Of a stretch of DNA of 64,000 bases, positions 33,850-43,248 are shown piece by piece; positions within the stretch are counted from its first letter, which is position 1, and each line of letters begins with the position of its first letter. The stretch comes from Ectopseudomonas mendocina (GTDB lineage Bacteria > Pseudomonadota > Gammaproteobacteria > Pseudomonadales > Pseudomonadaceae): contig NZ_JADTQG010000010.1 of NCBI RefSeq assembly GCF_016008875.1, positions 124,001-188,000 on the forward strand. The letters are read 5' to 3'. A program made the position numbers and the translations under genes. The notes beneath the pieces are model-generated. The model was given only the letters and a program-made list of their open reading frames with translations, was not told the DNA's origin and searched no databases.

Positions 33850-34877
33850 CTGTCGCCTTTTCCCCAGCGCTGAGTGCAGCGGCAGCTTCTCTGGATCGGC
33901 GCACGCGCATGTTGCGCACGGCGATGGGCCCGCTCATCGCTGCCGCTCTGGACGACCCGGACGTGGTCGAGGTGATGCTCAACCCCGATGGCGTGCTTTG
34001 GCTGGATCGCCTGTCCGCTGGCCGCGCTCATCTGGGCACGCTGGCAGCTGCCGACGGTGAACGGATCATCCGACTGGTGGCAGCGCATGTCGGCCAGGAA
34101 GTACATCGCAACAAGCCGCTGCTGAGTGCCGAGTTGCCAGGAACTGGCGAGCGCTTCGAAGGTGTACTGCCGCCAGTGGTGGCCGGGCCGACCTTCGCTC
34201 TACGCAAACGCGCCGCCGGCGTCATCCCGCTAAACCAGTATGTGGCTGACGGCATCCTCAGCGCTGCCCAGGCAGAGCACCTACGCGTGGCCGTGTGTGA
34301 GCGGCAGAACATCCTGGTCGCCGGCGGCACCAGCAGCGGCAAGACCACTCTGGCCAACGCTCTGCTGGCCGAGGTGGCCGGCAGTGGTGACCGTGTGCTG
34401 GTGCTTGAGGACACGATCGAGTTGCAGTGCCCGGCCCTCGATCACGTTGCCCTACGCACCAAGCCCGGCGTGGTCTCCATGGCTGATCTGGTGCGCAGCA
34501 CGCTGCGTTTGCGCCCCGATCGCGTGGTGGTCGGCGAAGTGCGCGGCGGCGAGGCGCTGGACCTGGTCAAGGCCTGGGGCACCGGCCATCCCGGCGGCAT
34601 CGCCACCATTCATGCAGGTTCCGCCCAGGGCGCGCTGTTGCGCCTGGAGCAACTGATCTTGGAAGTCGCCCTGACCGCGCCGCGGGCGCTGATCGCCGAG
34701 GCGGTCAACCTGGTGGTGTTTCTCGCCGGGCGTGGCAGCACGCGCTATGTCCAGCAGATCGCCCGCGTCACCGGCTATGACGAGCGCAGCTATCAACTTA
34801 CGTCCATCGCCCCCGCATTCATTCCTTCGCTTACTCAGGAAAACAGCCATGACTGCCTGCCATCCCCGCGTTGCTAA
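33846..34877 (+). CDS. trbB: TrbB, VirB11-type secretion ATPase
   Basis: A 343-residue hexameric ATPase with Walker A GGTSSGKTTLANA near residue 159, an Asp box region LVLEDTIELQC, Walker B-like VVVGEVRGGEALD near residue 223 and a His box GHPGGIATIHAG near residue 247. It energises pilus assembly and DNA transfer from the cytoplasmic face. The last 29 bases overlap trbC. Confidence 0.93.
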   Translation: MTVAFSPALSAAAASLDRRTRMLRTAMGPLIAAALDDPDVVEVMLNPDGVLWLDRLSAGRAHLGTLAAADGERIIRLVAAHVGQEVHRNKPLLSAELPGTGERFEGVLPPVVAGPTFALRKRAAGVIPLNQYVADGILSAAQAEHLRVAVCERQNILVAGGTSSGKTTLANALLAEVAGSGDRVLVLEDTIELQCPALDHVALRTKPGVVSMADLVRSTLRLRPDRVVVGEVRGGEALDLVKAWGTGHPGGIATIHAGSAQGALLRLEQLILEVALTAPRALIAEAVNLVVFLAGRGSTRYVQQIARVTGYDERSYQLTSIAPAFIPSLTQENSHDCLPSPRC

Positions 34878-35190
34878 TCGTCGCCGCTCCGTTGGTGCCT
34901 TGATGCTAGGAGCCCTATGCCTGGGCGCCTCCCTGCCGGTTCTCGCAGCCGGCTCCGGAATGCCCTGGGAAGGGCCGCTGCAATCGATCCTTGACTCGGT
35001 ACAGGGGCCGGTAGCGCGCATCATCGCGGTGATCATCATCATTACCACAGGCCTGACGCTGGCCTTCGGCGATACCAGCGGCGGCTTTCGCAAGCTGATC
35101 CAGATCGTCTTCGGCCTGTCGATTGCCTTCGCCGCGTCGTCATTCTTCCTCAGCTTTTTCAGCTTTGCCGGCGGGGCGGTGATCGCATGA
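34849..35190 (+). CDS. trbC: TrbC, VirB2-type pilin precursor
   Basis: A 113-residue prepilin with a long signal peptide ending near VLAAGSG (about residue 32) and two membrane segments (about residues 57-75 and 85-108). In RP4 TrbC is processed and cyclised to form the conjugative pilus. The start at 34849 lies inside the trbB 3' end. Confidence 0.9.
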   Translation: MTACHPRVANRRRSVGALMLGALCLGASLPVLAAGSGMPWEGPLQSILDSVQGPVARIIAVIIIITTGLTLAFGDTSGGFRKLIQIVFGLSIAFAASSFFLSFFSFAGGAVIA

Positions 35191-35459
35191 ACGGCGAGCG
35201 CGAACTCATACCCGGCTTCGAGGTACCACTGCACAGCTCCCTGGCCGAGCCGATCCTGCTCGGCGGAGCCCCGCGCAACGTAGCGATCCTCAACGGCACC
35301 CTGGCGGCTGTGGTCGGCTTGGGCCTGCAGTTGTGGCTGCCAGGCCTGGCGCTGTGGTTGGTCGGCCACTCGCTGGCGGTCTGGGGTGCCCGTCTGGACC
35401 CGCAGTTCCTGCAGGTGTTTGCCCGGCACATCAAGCAGCCGTCGCTGCTGGATGTGTGA
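35187..35459 (+). CDS. trbD: TrbD, VirB3-type inner-membrane protein
   Basis: A 90-residue protein with the VirB3 pattern: a polar N-terminus (ELIPGFEVPLHSSLAEPILLGG) and one or two adjoining membrane segments near residues 38-65. It overlaps trbC by four bases. VirB3 proteins dock with the VirB4 ATPase, here encoded by the next gene. Confidence 0.9.
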   Translation: MNGERELIPGFEVPLHSSLAEPILLGGAPRNVAILNGTLAAVVGLGLQLWLPGLALWLVGHSLAVWGARLDPQFLQVFARHIKQPSLLDV

Positions 35460-35469
35460 GGAGCCCGCC

Positions 35470-37899
35470 ATGCTGAACCTCACCGAATACCAGCGCCGCC
35501 CCGCCCAGCTTTCAGACTGGCTGCCCTGGGCCGGCCTGGTCGCCCCCGGCGTCGTGTTGAACAAGGACGGCTCGTTCCAGCGCAGCTTGCGCTTTCGCGG
35601 GCCAGACCTGGACAGCGCCACCCAAGGCGAGTTGGTAGCTACGTCGGCGCGCCTGAACAACGCCCTGCGTCGCCTCGGCTCGGGCTGGGCGTTGTTTATC
35701 GAGGCCGAGCGCCTGGCGGCCGCCGACTACCCTGACAGCGACTTTCCAGAGCCGTTGTCCTGGCTGGTAGACGAGGAGCGCCGCGCCGCTTTCAAGGCCC
35801 AGGGTAGCCACTTCGAGAGCAACTACCACCTGACGCTGCTCTATCTGCCGCCGGAGGAATCGCGCTCGCGCGCCGCCGGCCTGCTCTACGAGCACCGGCC
35901 GCAACGCGGCGTCGACTGGCGCGAACGGCTGACTGCCTTTCTCGCCGAAACGGATCGTTTCTTCGACCTGCTGGACGGAGTGATGCCAGAGCTTGCCTGG
36001 CTCGATGACAGCCAGACGCTGACTTACCTGCATGCCACGATTTCGACCCAACGCCAGCGTGTGGCTGTACCCAAGGTCCCCTTCCACCTCGATGCCCTGC
36101 TGGCCGATAGCCCCCTGACCACTGGCCTAGCGCCGCGTCTCGGCGAGCAGCACCTGCGCACGCTGTCGGTACGTGGTTTCCCCACCTCGACGTGGCCAGG
36201 CGTGCTGGACGACCTTAACCGTCTGGGCTTCGCCTATCGCTGGTCGACCCGCTTTATCTGCCTGGACAAGGACGAGGCCGAGAAGGAACTGGTGCGCCTG
36301 CGCCGGCAGTGGTTTGCCAAACGCAAGGGTGTCCTGGCGCTGCTGCGCGAAGCGATCTTCCAGCAGGAAAGCCCGCTGCTCGACAGCGACGCCGCGAACA
36401 AGGCCTGCGACGCCGACGCGGCGTTGCAGGAACTCGGCGCCGACCAGGTCGCGTTTGGCTATGTGACCGCCACCGTGACGGTGAGCGATGCCGACGCCCA
36501 GGTCGCCGACGAGAAGCTGCGCCGGGTCGAGCGGGTGATCCAAGGCCGCGGTTTTGTCACCATCGCAGAGAGCCTCAACGCGGTGGAGGCCTGGTTGTCG
36601 TCGATCCCCGGCAACGCCTACGCCAATGTCCGCCAGCCGCTGATCTCCACGCTCAACCTCGGGCATCTGGTGCCGGTCTCGGCAGTCTGGGCCGGCCCGG
36701 CACGCAACGACCACCTGAATGGCCCGCCGTTGGTGATCACCCGCACCGATGGCGCAACGCCGTTTCGCCTGGTTACCCACGTTGGCGATGTCGGCCACAC
36801 CCTGGTGGCCGGCCCTACCGGCATGGGCAAGTCGGTGTTGCTGGCGACCCTGGCCCTGCAGTTTCGCCGCTACCCGGGCTCGCGCCTGTTTCTGTTCGAT
36901 ATGGGGCGCTCGCTGCGCGCGACGGTGCTGGGCCTGGGTGGCGAGCACTACGACCTCGGCAGCGACGGTGACCTGGCCTTCCAGCCCCTCGCGCGCATCG
37001 ATCAGCCGGGATACCGAGCCTGGGCCGCCGAATGGCTGGAGGCTCGCCTGCTGCAGGAAGGCGTGGCCGTCGTCCCCGAGCAGAAGGCGGCGCTGTGGAC
37101 AGCGCTCGACAGCCTGGCCGGCGCGCCCGAGGCGCAGCGCACACTGACCGGCTTGTCGGTGCTGCTGCAGGACAACGCCCTGCGCCAGGCACTGCAACCC
37201 TACGTGCTGGGTGGTGCTCATGGCGCATTGCTGGATGCCGATCAGGATCGGCTGGGCAGCGCCGACGTACAGTGTTTCGAGATGGAGGAACTGATGCACA
37301 GCAAGGCGGCGGTGGCTGCCGTGCTGAGCTACCTGTTCGCTCGCTTCGAGGAACGTTTCGACGGCGCGCCGACACTGCTGATCCTCGACGAGGCTTGGCT
37401 GTTTCTCGACGATCCGCTGTTCGCCGCGCGCATCCGCCAGTGGCTCAAGACCCTGCGCAAGAAGAACGTCAGCGTCATCTTCGCCACCCAGTCGCTGGCC
37501 GACATCAAGGATTCCAGCATCGCTGCGGCAATCATCGAGAGCTGCGCCAGCCGCATCTTTCTGCCCAACCCGCAGGCGGGCGAACCGCAGATCCGCGGCA
37601 TCTACCAAAGCTTCGGCCTCAATGACCGGCAGATCGAGATCGTCGCCCAGGCCACGCCCAAGCGTGACTACTACTTCCAGTCGCGCCTGGGCAACCGCCT
37701 GTTCGACCTCGATCTGGGGCCGGTGGCGCTGGCCTTCGCCGCCTCGGCCAGCCCGGCCGAGCAGCGTGAGATCGACCGCATCCTGCAGGCGTCCGGCGCC
37801 GCCGGTTTCGCCCCTGTCTGGTTGCGTCACCGTAGCCTGGACTGGGCTGCCGACCTGCTCACCGCTTATCCCTCATCACACAAGGAGTGCCTGCCATGA
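35470..37899 (+). CDS. trbE: TrbE, VirB4-type ATPase
   Basis: An 809-residue VirB4 ATPase, the largest part of the transfer machine. Walker A AGPTGMGKSVLLAT is near residue 448 and Walker B LLILDEAWLFLDD near residue 636. The N-terminal CagE/TrbE domain is full length. GAGGAG precedes the start at 35470. The stop overlaps the trbJ start (ATGA). Confidence 0.93.
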   Translation: MLNLTEYQRRPAQLSDWLPWAGLVAPGVVLNKDGSFQRSLRFRGPDLDSATQGELVATSARLNNALRRLGSGWALFIEAERLAAADYPDSDFPEPLSWLVDEERRAAFKAQGSHFESNYHLTLLYLPPEESRSRAAGLLYEHRPQRGVDWRERLTAFLAETDRFFDLLDGVMPELAWLDDSQTLTYLHATISTQRQRVAVPKVPFHLDALLADSPLTTGLAPRLGEQHLRTLSVRGFPTSTWPGVLDDLNRLGFAYRWSTRFICLDKDEAEKELVRLRRQWFAKRKGVLALLREAIFQQESPLLDSDAANKACDADAALQELGADQVAFGYVTATVTVSDADAQVADEKLRRVERVIQGRGFVTIAESLNAVEAWLSSIPGNAYANVRQPLISTLNLGHLVPVSAVWAGPARNDHLNGPPLVITRTDGATPFRLVTHVGDVGHTLVAGPTGMGKSVLLATLALQFRRYPGSRLFLFDMGRSLRATVLGLGGEHYDLGSDGDLAFQPLARIDQPGYRAWAAEWLEARLLQEGVAVVPEQKAALWTALDSLAGAPEAQRTLTGLSVLLQDNALRQALQPYVLGGAHGALLDADQDRLGSADVQCFEMEELMHSKAAVAAVLSYLFARFEERFDGAPTLLILDEAWLFLDDPLFAARIRQWLKTLRKKNVSVIFATQSLADIKDSSIAAAIIESCASRIFLPNPQAGEPQIRGIYQSFGLNDRQIEIVAQATPKRDYYFQSRLGNRLFDLDLGPVALAFAASASPAEQREIDRILQASGAAGFAPVWLRHRSLDWAADLLTAYPSSHKECLP

Positions 37900-38630
37900 G
37901 ATCCCCTGCCCACCGTTTTCCCGGCGCAACGTTGCTGGTACTGGGTCTGCTGGCCTTGAAGCCGGCCAACGCCTTCACCGTAATCGATCCGACCAACCTG
38001 GTGCAGAACACCTTGACCGCAGTACGCACCCTGGAGATGGCGAACAACCAGGTTCGCCAGTTGCAGAACGAGACCCAGATGCTGCTGAACCAGGCCCGTC
38101 ATCTGCAGCGCCTGGACTACAACGTAGTCCGCCAGTTGCGCGCGAGCCTGGCCAATACCGAGCGGCTGCTCGCCGAGGCGCAAGGGCTGGCCTACGAAGT
38201 GCAGCGCCTGGATCAGGAGTTCAGCCGACTCTACCCGAACGAGTACAGCAGCGATGTCAGCAGCCAACGCCTGGCAGAAGAAGCACGCGAACGCTGGCAG
38301 CAGGGCCTCGACGGGCTGCATACGGCGCTGCGTGTACAGGCTCAGGTGACGCAGAACCTGGCCGAGGATGAGAGCGCCTTGGCCGCGCTAGTGCAGCAGA
38401 GCCAGTCCGCGGGTGGCGCCTTGCAGGCTGCCCAGGCCACCAACCAGTTGCTGGCCCTACAGGCCAAGCAGTCTATCCAGGCGCAGCAACTGCAGATCAC
38501 CCAGAACCGCGCCGTCGCCCTGGAGCTTGCGCGCCAGACTGCAGCAGCCGAGGAGGCGCGCGAACGGCGGCGGCGCTTTATGGGCAGCGGCACGCCCTAC
38601 ACCCCCTACCCCGTGCAGTTCTATCGGTAG
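37896..38630 (+). CDS. trbJ: TrbJ, VirB5-type periplasmic protein
   Basis: A 244-residue protein with a signal peptide (cleavage near PANA, residue 27) and a long coiled-coil-rich body, as in VirB5/TrbJ pilus-tip proteins. AAGGAG precedes the start. The C-terminus RFMGSGTPYTPYPVQFY (codons 227-243) recurs almost exactly in the EexN lipoprotein at 8706-8972, which suggests a shared binding partner or competition in entry exclusion. Confidence 0.9.
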   Translation: MRSPAHRFPGATLLVLGLLALKPANAFTVIDPTNLVQNTLTAVRTLEMANNQVRQLQNETQMLLNQARHLQRLDYNVVRQLRASLANTERLLAEAQGLAYEVQRLDQEFSRLYPNEYSSDVSSQRLAEEARERWQQGLDGLHTALRVQAQVTQNLAEDESALAALVQQSQSAGGALQAAQATNQLLALQAKQSIQAQQLQITQNRAVALELARQTAAAEEARERRRRFMGSGTPYTPYPVQFYR

Positions 38631-38642
38631 GGAGGCGACTCC

Positions 38643-38828
38643 ATGAGATTCCTGACACTGCTGCCGCTGTTGGTGCTGGTCGCCTGCGGACAGGGCGACA
38701 ACGGCGTCATGGCTCGGCAAGACGATGCGACTGAACGCTTCTACTCGGGCAGAGCTCGACCCGGCGAGTTTCTCCGTCCTGCTGATCTACCCGCCATACC
38801 GCCAAGTTTCGACGAGGACGTGCAATGA
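38643..38828 (+). CDS. TrbK-like small lipoprotein
   Basis: A 61-residue protein with a lipobox (LLVLVAC, Cys15) and a short polar tail. In RP4 the gene after trbJ is trbK, encoding the entry-exclusion lipoprotein; position and type match here, but sequence similarity is too weak to be sure. Its stop overlaps the trbL start (ATGA). It lacks the TrbJ-like tail motif found in the EexN protein. Confidence 0.7.
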   Translation: MRFLTLLPLLVLVACGQGDNGVMARQDDATERFYSGRARPGEFLRPADLPAIPPSFDEDVQ

Positions 38829-39985
38829 ACGACGTCAGCGTGATCGACCGTTTCCTCGAGGTGTTCGGGCTGTATATCGACACCGGCTTCGGCCTGCTCG
38901 GCGGCGAGGTGGCCTTTCTCACCATGACCCTGGTGGTGATCGACATGACCCTGGCCGGACTGTTCTGGGCCATGGGCGGTGAGGATGTCAGCGCCAAACT
39001 GATCCGCAAGACCCTCTATGTCGGTGCCTTCGCCTTCATCATCGGCAATTTCAACGCCCTGGCGAAGATCGTCTTCAACTCCTTCGCCGGGTTGGGTCTG
39101 CTGGCCTCAGGTTCCGGGTTGAGTCATGCGGAGTTTCTGCAGCCAGGACGATTGGCCGCGATTGGGGTTGATGCCGGAGGGCCGCTGCTTGAGCAGATCA
39201 GCAAGCTAAGCGGCTTTCCCGAAGTCTTCGGCAACCTGCACAGCATCCTGGTGCTGTTCCTGGCCTGGCTGGTGGTGATCGTCAGTTTCTTCTTCCTGGC
39301 CATTCAGCTGTTCGTGACCTTGGTCGAGTTCAAGCTGACCACCCTCGCAGGCTTCGTGCTGGTGCCTTTTGCGCTATGGAACAAGACCGCCTTTCTCGCC
39401 GAGAAGGTGCTGGGCAATGTGGTCGCGTCCGGCATCAAGGTGCTGGTGCTGGCGGTGATCGTCGGCATTGGCAGCGGGCTCTTCGCCGAGTTCCAGGCTA
39501 TGCCGGACGAGCCCTCCATCGACCATGCACTCGTGGTCATGCTCGCCTCGCTGGCCTTGCTCGGCCTGGGCATTTTCGGGCCGGGTATTGCTACCGGGTT
39601 GGTCTCCGGCGCACCGCAACTGGGTGCTGGTGCAGCAGCCGGTACCGCGTTAGGCGCAGCGGGCATGGCAGCAGGTGCTGCTGCAGTCGCCACAGGTGTC
39701 GGCGGCGCGGTACTGGCCGGCGCACGCATGGCACCCGGTGCAGCACGCTTGGCAATAGGCGGCGCTCGCTCTCTGGCAGGTGCCCCCTCCGGCGCTGCAG
39801 CAGGTGGTGCCCCAGCAGCTTCCGATCCTGCAACCGCCCCGACCAAACAGCCCGGCTGGGCCAGGCGCCTGCAGCGCAGGCAACAACTCTCACAGGCTAC
39901 CAGCACGGTCGCCCACACCTTGCGTGGTGGCGATGGCGGTGGCTCATCACCTGGGCCGCAGATCCGCGACCCATCGAATTCGTGA
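38825..39985 (+). CDS. trbL: TrbL, VirB6-type polytopic membrane protein
   Basis: A 386-residue protein with about six membrane segments in the first 270 residues and a Gly/Ala-rich low-complexity tail (about residues 265-330) ending in a basic stretch. This matches TrbL of P-type transfer systems, which forms part of the inner-membrane channel. Ala/Gly-rich tails of this kind vary between family members. Confidence 0.92.
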   Translation: MNDVSVIDRFLEVFGLYIDTGFGLLGGEVAFLTMTLVVIDMTLAGLFWAMGGEDVSAKLIRKTLYVGAFAFIIGNFNALAKIVFNSFAGLGLLASGSGLSHAEFLQPGRLAAIGVDAGGPLLEQISKLSGFPEVFGNLHSILVLFLAWLVVIVSFFFLAIQLFVTLVEFKLTTLAGFVLVPFALWNKTAFLAEKVLGNVVASGIKVLVLAVIVGIGSGLFAEFQAMPDEPSIDHALVVMLASLALLGLGIFGPGIATGLVSGAPQLGAGAAAGTALGAAGMAAGAAAVATGVGGAVLAGARMAPGAARLAIGGARSLAGAPSGAAAGGAPAASDPATAPTKQPGWARRLQRRQQLSQATSTVAHTLRGGDGGGSSPGPQIRDPSNS

Positions 39986-39997
39986 AGGAGGACGAGG

Positions 39998-40705
39998 ATG
40001 CGATTCACACGTCCACGGGTGCGCTATAGCGACTCCCATCAGCCTGTCACCCCTTATCAGGAAGCGGCACAGGCCTGGGACCTGCGCATGGGCAGCAGCC
40101 TGGCGCAGGCACGCAACTGGCGGCTGATGGCCTTCGGCTGCCTGGGCCTGGCGCTACTGATGGCGGGCGGCCTGGTCTGGCGTTCGGCGCAGTCGTCGGT
40201 CACGCCCTACGTGGTGGAGGTCGACAACCTCGGCCAAGTGCGCGCCGTCGGCGAAGCCGCTAGCCCCTACCAACCCCAGGATGCGCAGATCGCCCATCAC
40301 CTGGCGCGCTTTATCGAGCAGGTGCGCTCGCTATCAATCGATCCGGTGGTGGTGCGGCAGAACTGGCTGGAGGCCTATCACTCCACCACCGACCGCGGTG
40401 CGGCAACCCTCAATGATTATGCCCGCGCCAACGATCCCTTCACCCGGGTCGGCAAGGAGTCGGTATCGGTCGAGGTCACCAGCGTGGTGCGTGCCAGCGA
40501 CAGTTCGTTCCAGGTGCGCTGGATCGAACGCCGTTTCGTGAATGGTTCAGCCGCCGGCCTGGAGCGCTGGACGGCGGTGATCTCTCTGGTACTGCAGCCT
40601 CCACGCACCGAGGAAAAACTGCGCCGCAACCCACTGGGCATCTACGTCAACGGCCTGTCCTGGAGCCGTGAGCTGGACACTACGGAAGGAGCCAAGAAAC
40701 CATGA
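39998..40705 (+). CDS. trbF: TrbF, VirB8-type bitopic protein
   Basis: A 235-residue protein with one membrane segment (about residues 45-65) and a periplasmic VirB8-like domain (YVVEVDNLGQVRAVG onward). The family motif NPLGIYVNGLSWSREL is near the C-terminus. VirB8 proteins nucleate assembly of the transfer channel. GGAGGACGAGG lies before the start. Confidence 0.92.
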   Translation: MRFTRPRVRYSDSHQPVTPYQEAAQAWDLRMGSSLAQARNWRLMAFGCLGLALLMAGGLVWRSAQSSVTPYVVEVDNLGQVRAVGEAASPYQPQDAQIAHHLARFIEQVRSLSIDPVVVRQNWLEAYHSTTDRGAATLNDYARANDPFTRVGKESVSVEVTSVVRASDSSFQVRWIERRFVNGSAAGLERWTAVISLVLQPPRTEEKLRRNPLGIYVNGLSWSRELDTTEGAKKP

Positions 40706-41688
40706 AAACCTCCCTCAACCTCTTAATCTGCCCTCTTCTGCTAAGCGTGCTGGCCGGCTGTGCCGGCCAGGAACCGCCAGTGATCGCGCTGGATGAACCG
40801 GTAGAAGCGCAGCGCCTGCCGGAGCCGCCCAAGCCCATTGAGGTAGTGGAAGTACCCAAGCCACTGGCCCTGCCCGCCCAGCTCAAGCCACTGCCGGAAA
40901 CTCAGCGCAGTAAGCCGGCCAAGGAACCGGCCGATGAGCGCGTGCGGGTCTCGCGTGCCAATCGCGACGCCCGCGTGGCACCGAGTCGCGAGGGCTATAT
41001 CAACGCCATCCAGGTGTGGCCCTACTCCGATGGCGCGCTGTATCAGGTGTACGCCAGCCCAGGACGGGTGACCGCAATCAACCTGCAGCCCGGCGAGGAA
41101 CTTGTCACCGTAGCCGCTGGCGACACCGTGCGCTGGATCGTCGGCGACACCACCAGCGGAAGCGGAGACGAGCTACGCACCAGCGTGCTGATAAAGCCGA
41201 CACGCGTCGACCTCAAGACCAACCTGGTGATCACCACCACGCGCCGTACCTACCTGATCGAGCTGAGTTCCACAGAGCAGGCCTGGATGGCGTCGGTGTC
41301 CTGGGACTATCCGAAGGATCACATGCTCTCCCTGCAACGCCGCGCCAGCATCGCCCAGGCCGCAGCGCCGGTGGATGCCGGCCTAACGCTGGAGCAGCTG
41401 CGCTTTCGTTATGCGATCAGCGGCAGCAATCCACCCTGGAAACCGCTGCGCGCTTTCGATGACGGCCGCAAGGTGTATATCCAGTTCCCCGCCGGTATCG
41501 CCCAAGGCGAGCTGCCGCCGCTGTTCGTAATTGGCCCCGAAGGTGATGGACAGCTGGTCAACTATCGCTTCCGCTCGCCCTACTACATCGTCGACCGTCT
41601 ATTCGGCGCAGCCGAGCTGCGCCTGGGCGCCGACAAGGGTGACGTGGTGCGGATCGAGCGCACCGATGGCGTGGCACGGAGGCCCTGA
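40702..41688 (+). CDS. trbG: TrbG, VirB9-type outer-membrane-complex protein
   Basis: A 328-residue protein with a signal peptide that ends in a lipobox-like LAGC (near residue 17), a proline-rich linker, and the VirB9/CagX domain (GYINAIQVWPYSDGALYQVY onward). It overlaps the trbF stop. Together with TrbI it forms the outer-membrane core complex of the channel. Confidence 0.92.
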   Translation: MKTSLNLLICPLLLSVLAGCAGQEPPVIALDEPVEAQRLPEPPKPIEVVEVPKPLALPAQLKPLPETQRSKPAKEPADERVRVSRANRDARVAPSREGYINAIQVWPYSDGALYQVYASPGRVTAINLQPGEELVTVAAGDTVRWIVGDTTSGSGDELRTSVLIKPTRVDLKTNLVITTTRRTYLIELSSTEQAWMASVSWDYPKDHMLSLQRRASIAQAAAPVDAGLTLEQLRFRYAISGSNPPWKPLRAFDDGRKVYIQFPAGIAQGELPPLFVIGPEGDGQLVNYRFRSPYYIVDRLFGAAELRLGADKGDVVRIERTDGVARRP

Positions 41689-41690
41689 GC

Positions 41691-42953
41691 ATGATGGCCA
41701 AGGACGACAAACAAACCGCCGCAACCTCTCTACCGCCCAAGGAAGCGCCGGAGTCGCTGGAGCTGCGCGCCAAGCCGCGCCCGGTCACTCGCCTCAATCC
41801 GCGCATGCTGGCGGTAGTGGTCGGCGGCCTATCGGCTGCAGTACTCGGAGCCATGCTGTGGTCGCTGCAGCCGCAGCAGCGCCGCCAGGGCGCCGAGCCG
41901 AACGAGCTATACAACGTCGACCGCGTGGCACGCTCCGAGGGGCTGGAGCAGTTGCCGGCAGACTACTCGCAGCTGCCGCCTCCCCCTGCACCCGAGGTGC
42001 CGCAACTGGGCCCGCCGCTGCCCGGCGATCTGGGCGGGCCAATCCTCAGGGCGGAGCAGCAGGCGCAAGGTTATGGACATGGGCCAGATGCCGTCGAAGC
42101 AGAGCGCCTGGCCCTGCTCAAGGAAGCTGAGGAAGCAGCGCAGTCCTCGGTGTTTTTCCAGACCAGCAGCGCGCGGAAATCGAATATCGCATCTGGTGGT
42201 GGCGCTCAACTCGATTCCCCGGCTCTGGGTATGGCTTCGTCAGGCGCAGTAGCCGCCGCAGGAACACCAACGCAGCAGGAGCGAAACGAGGCGTTTCTCA
42301 GTAAATCCGTAAACGCACAAATCCGTAATTCCGGATTGCTGCAGATGCCTGAATCGCCCTACCAAGTGATGGCCGGCACCGTCATCGCGGCAGCACTGGT
42401 AACTGGCATCAAGTCGGATCTACCCGGCGACGTGATCGCCACAGTGACCGAGCCGGTCTATGACAGCGCCACCGGTGAACACGTGCTGATCCCCCAAGGT
42501 GCCCGCCTGCTCGGTCGCTACAACAGCCAGGTGAACTACGGGCAGAGCCGCGTGCAGGTGGTATGGCAGCGGGTGATCTTGCCGGACACCTCGTCCTTCC
42601 AGCTCGACAATCTGGTTGGTACCGACGCCGCCGGCTATGCCGGCCTCGAGGATGGCGTCGACTGGCACTGGAATCGGATCGTCGCCGGAGCGGCCATGAC
42701 CAGCCTACTGGGCATCGGTGCCGAGTTGGCGGCACCGGCCAACCGCACCGACGGCGACCGCGTCATCATCGCCGGGCGCGACAGCCTGCAGGACACAGTG
42801 AACCAGGTCGGCCAGGAGGTCACCCGCCGCAACCTCGATATCCAGCCCACGCTGACCCAGCGCCCTGGGCTGCCCCTACGCGTGATCGTCAACCGCGACC
42901 TGGTACTGCGCCCCTTTCAACCTTTCTCCACTCAACAGAGGAGCCTGCAATGA
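41691..42953 (+). CDS. trbI: TrbI, VirB10-type core-complex protein
   Basis: A 420-residue protein with a short cytoplasmic N-terminus, one membrane segment (about residues 38-58), a proline-rich linker and the C-terminal VirB10 domain (PYQVMAGTVIAAALVTGI near residue 224; VYDSATGEHVLIPQGARLLG near 261). It spans the envelope and senses ATP use by the ATPases. It begins two bases after trbG. Confidence 0.93.
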   Translation: MMAKDDKQTAATSLPPKEAPESLELRAKPRPVTRLNPRMLAVVVGGLSAAVLGAMLWSLQPQQRRQGAEPNELYNVDRVARSEGLEQLPADYSQLPPPPAPEVPQLGPPLPGDLGGPILRAEQQAQGYGHGPDAVEAERLALLKEAEEAAQSSVFFQTSSARKSNIASGGGAQLDSPALGMASSGAVAAAGTPTQQERNEAFLSKSVNAQIRNSGLLQMPESPYQVMAGTVIAAALVTGIKSDLPGDVIATVTEPVYDSATGEHVLIPQGARLLGRYNSQVNYGQSRVQVVWQRVILPDTSSFQLDNLVGTDAAGYAGLEDGVDWHWNRIVAGAAMTSLLGIGAELAAPANRTDGDRVIIAGRDSLQDTVNQVGQEVTRRNLDIQPTLTQRPGLPLRVIVNRDLVLRPFQPFSTQQRSLQ

Positions 42954-43204
42954 GCACGACCAAGCTGCGTCTCGGCCCGCTGCCGAAAACCGAGAACCTG
43001 AAGCTGACCTTCACCTGCCCGGCCAGCCTGAAGGCTGACCTCGAGCGCTACGCGGCGCTGCACTCGCAAACCTATGGTGAAGAAGTCGACGCTCTGACGC
43101 TCATCCCGCACATGCTGGAAGCTTTCATGGCGAGGGATAGGGTATTCAAAAGAACTAACAAGCCTGCACTACCCGCTGCGCCGCAAACCACCGATCCACG
43201 CTAA
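42950..43204 (+). CDS. DUF2274 protein, last gene of the trb operon
   Basis: An 84-residue basic protein (MSTTKLRLGPLPKTENLKLTF...) of the DUF2274 family, which habitually follows trbI in Tn4371-type ICEs. Its role is not known. The start overlaps the trbI stop (ATGA). The ICE end sequence follows 15 bases after its stop. Confidence 0.88.
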   Translation: MSTTKLRLGPLPKTENLKLTFTCPASLKADLERYAALHSQTYGEEVDALTLIPHMLEAFMARDRVFKRTNKPALPAAPQTTDPR

Positions 43205-43219
43205 AAGCGGAAAGTGGAT

Positions 43220-43227
43220 TTTTTCAT
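43220..43227. other. Putative ICE right end (attR), TTTTTCAT
   Basis: TTTTTCAT is the 8-base sequence reported at the ends and target of Tn4371-family ICEs. Here it lies 15 bases after the last trb-operon gene, where the right end of these ICEs is found. Eight bases alone could be chance; position is the main support. The matching left end lies outside the window. Confidence 0.65.
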
Positions 43228-43248
43228 GCGCCGGACTGAATTGATAAA

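Noticed and set aside
36127-37830. A 567-codon open frame opposite trbE
   Set aside because: It is a shadow of trbE, which has clear Walker motifs and operon context.
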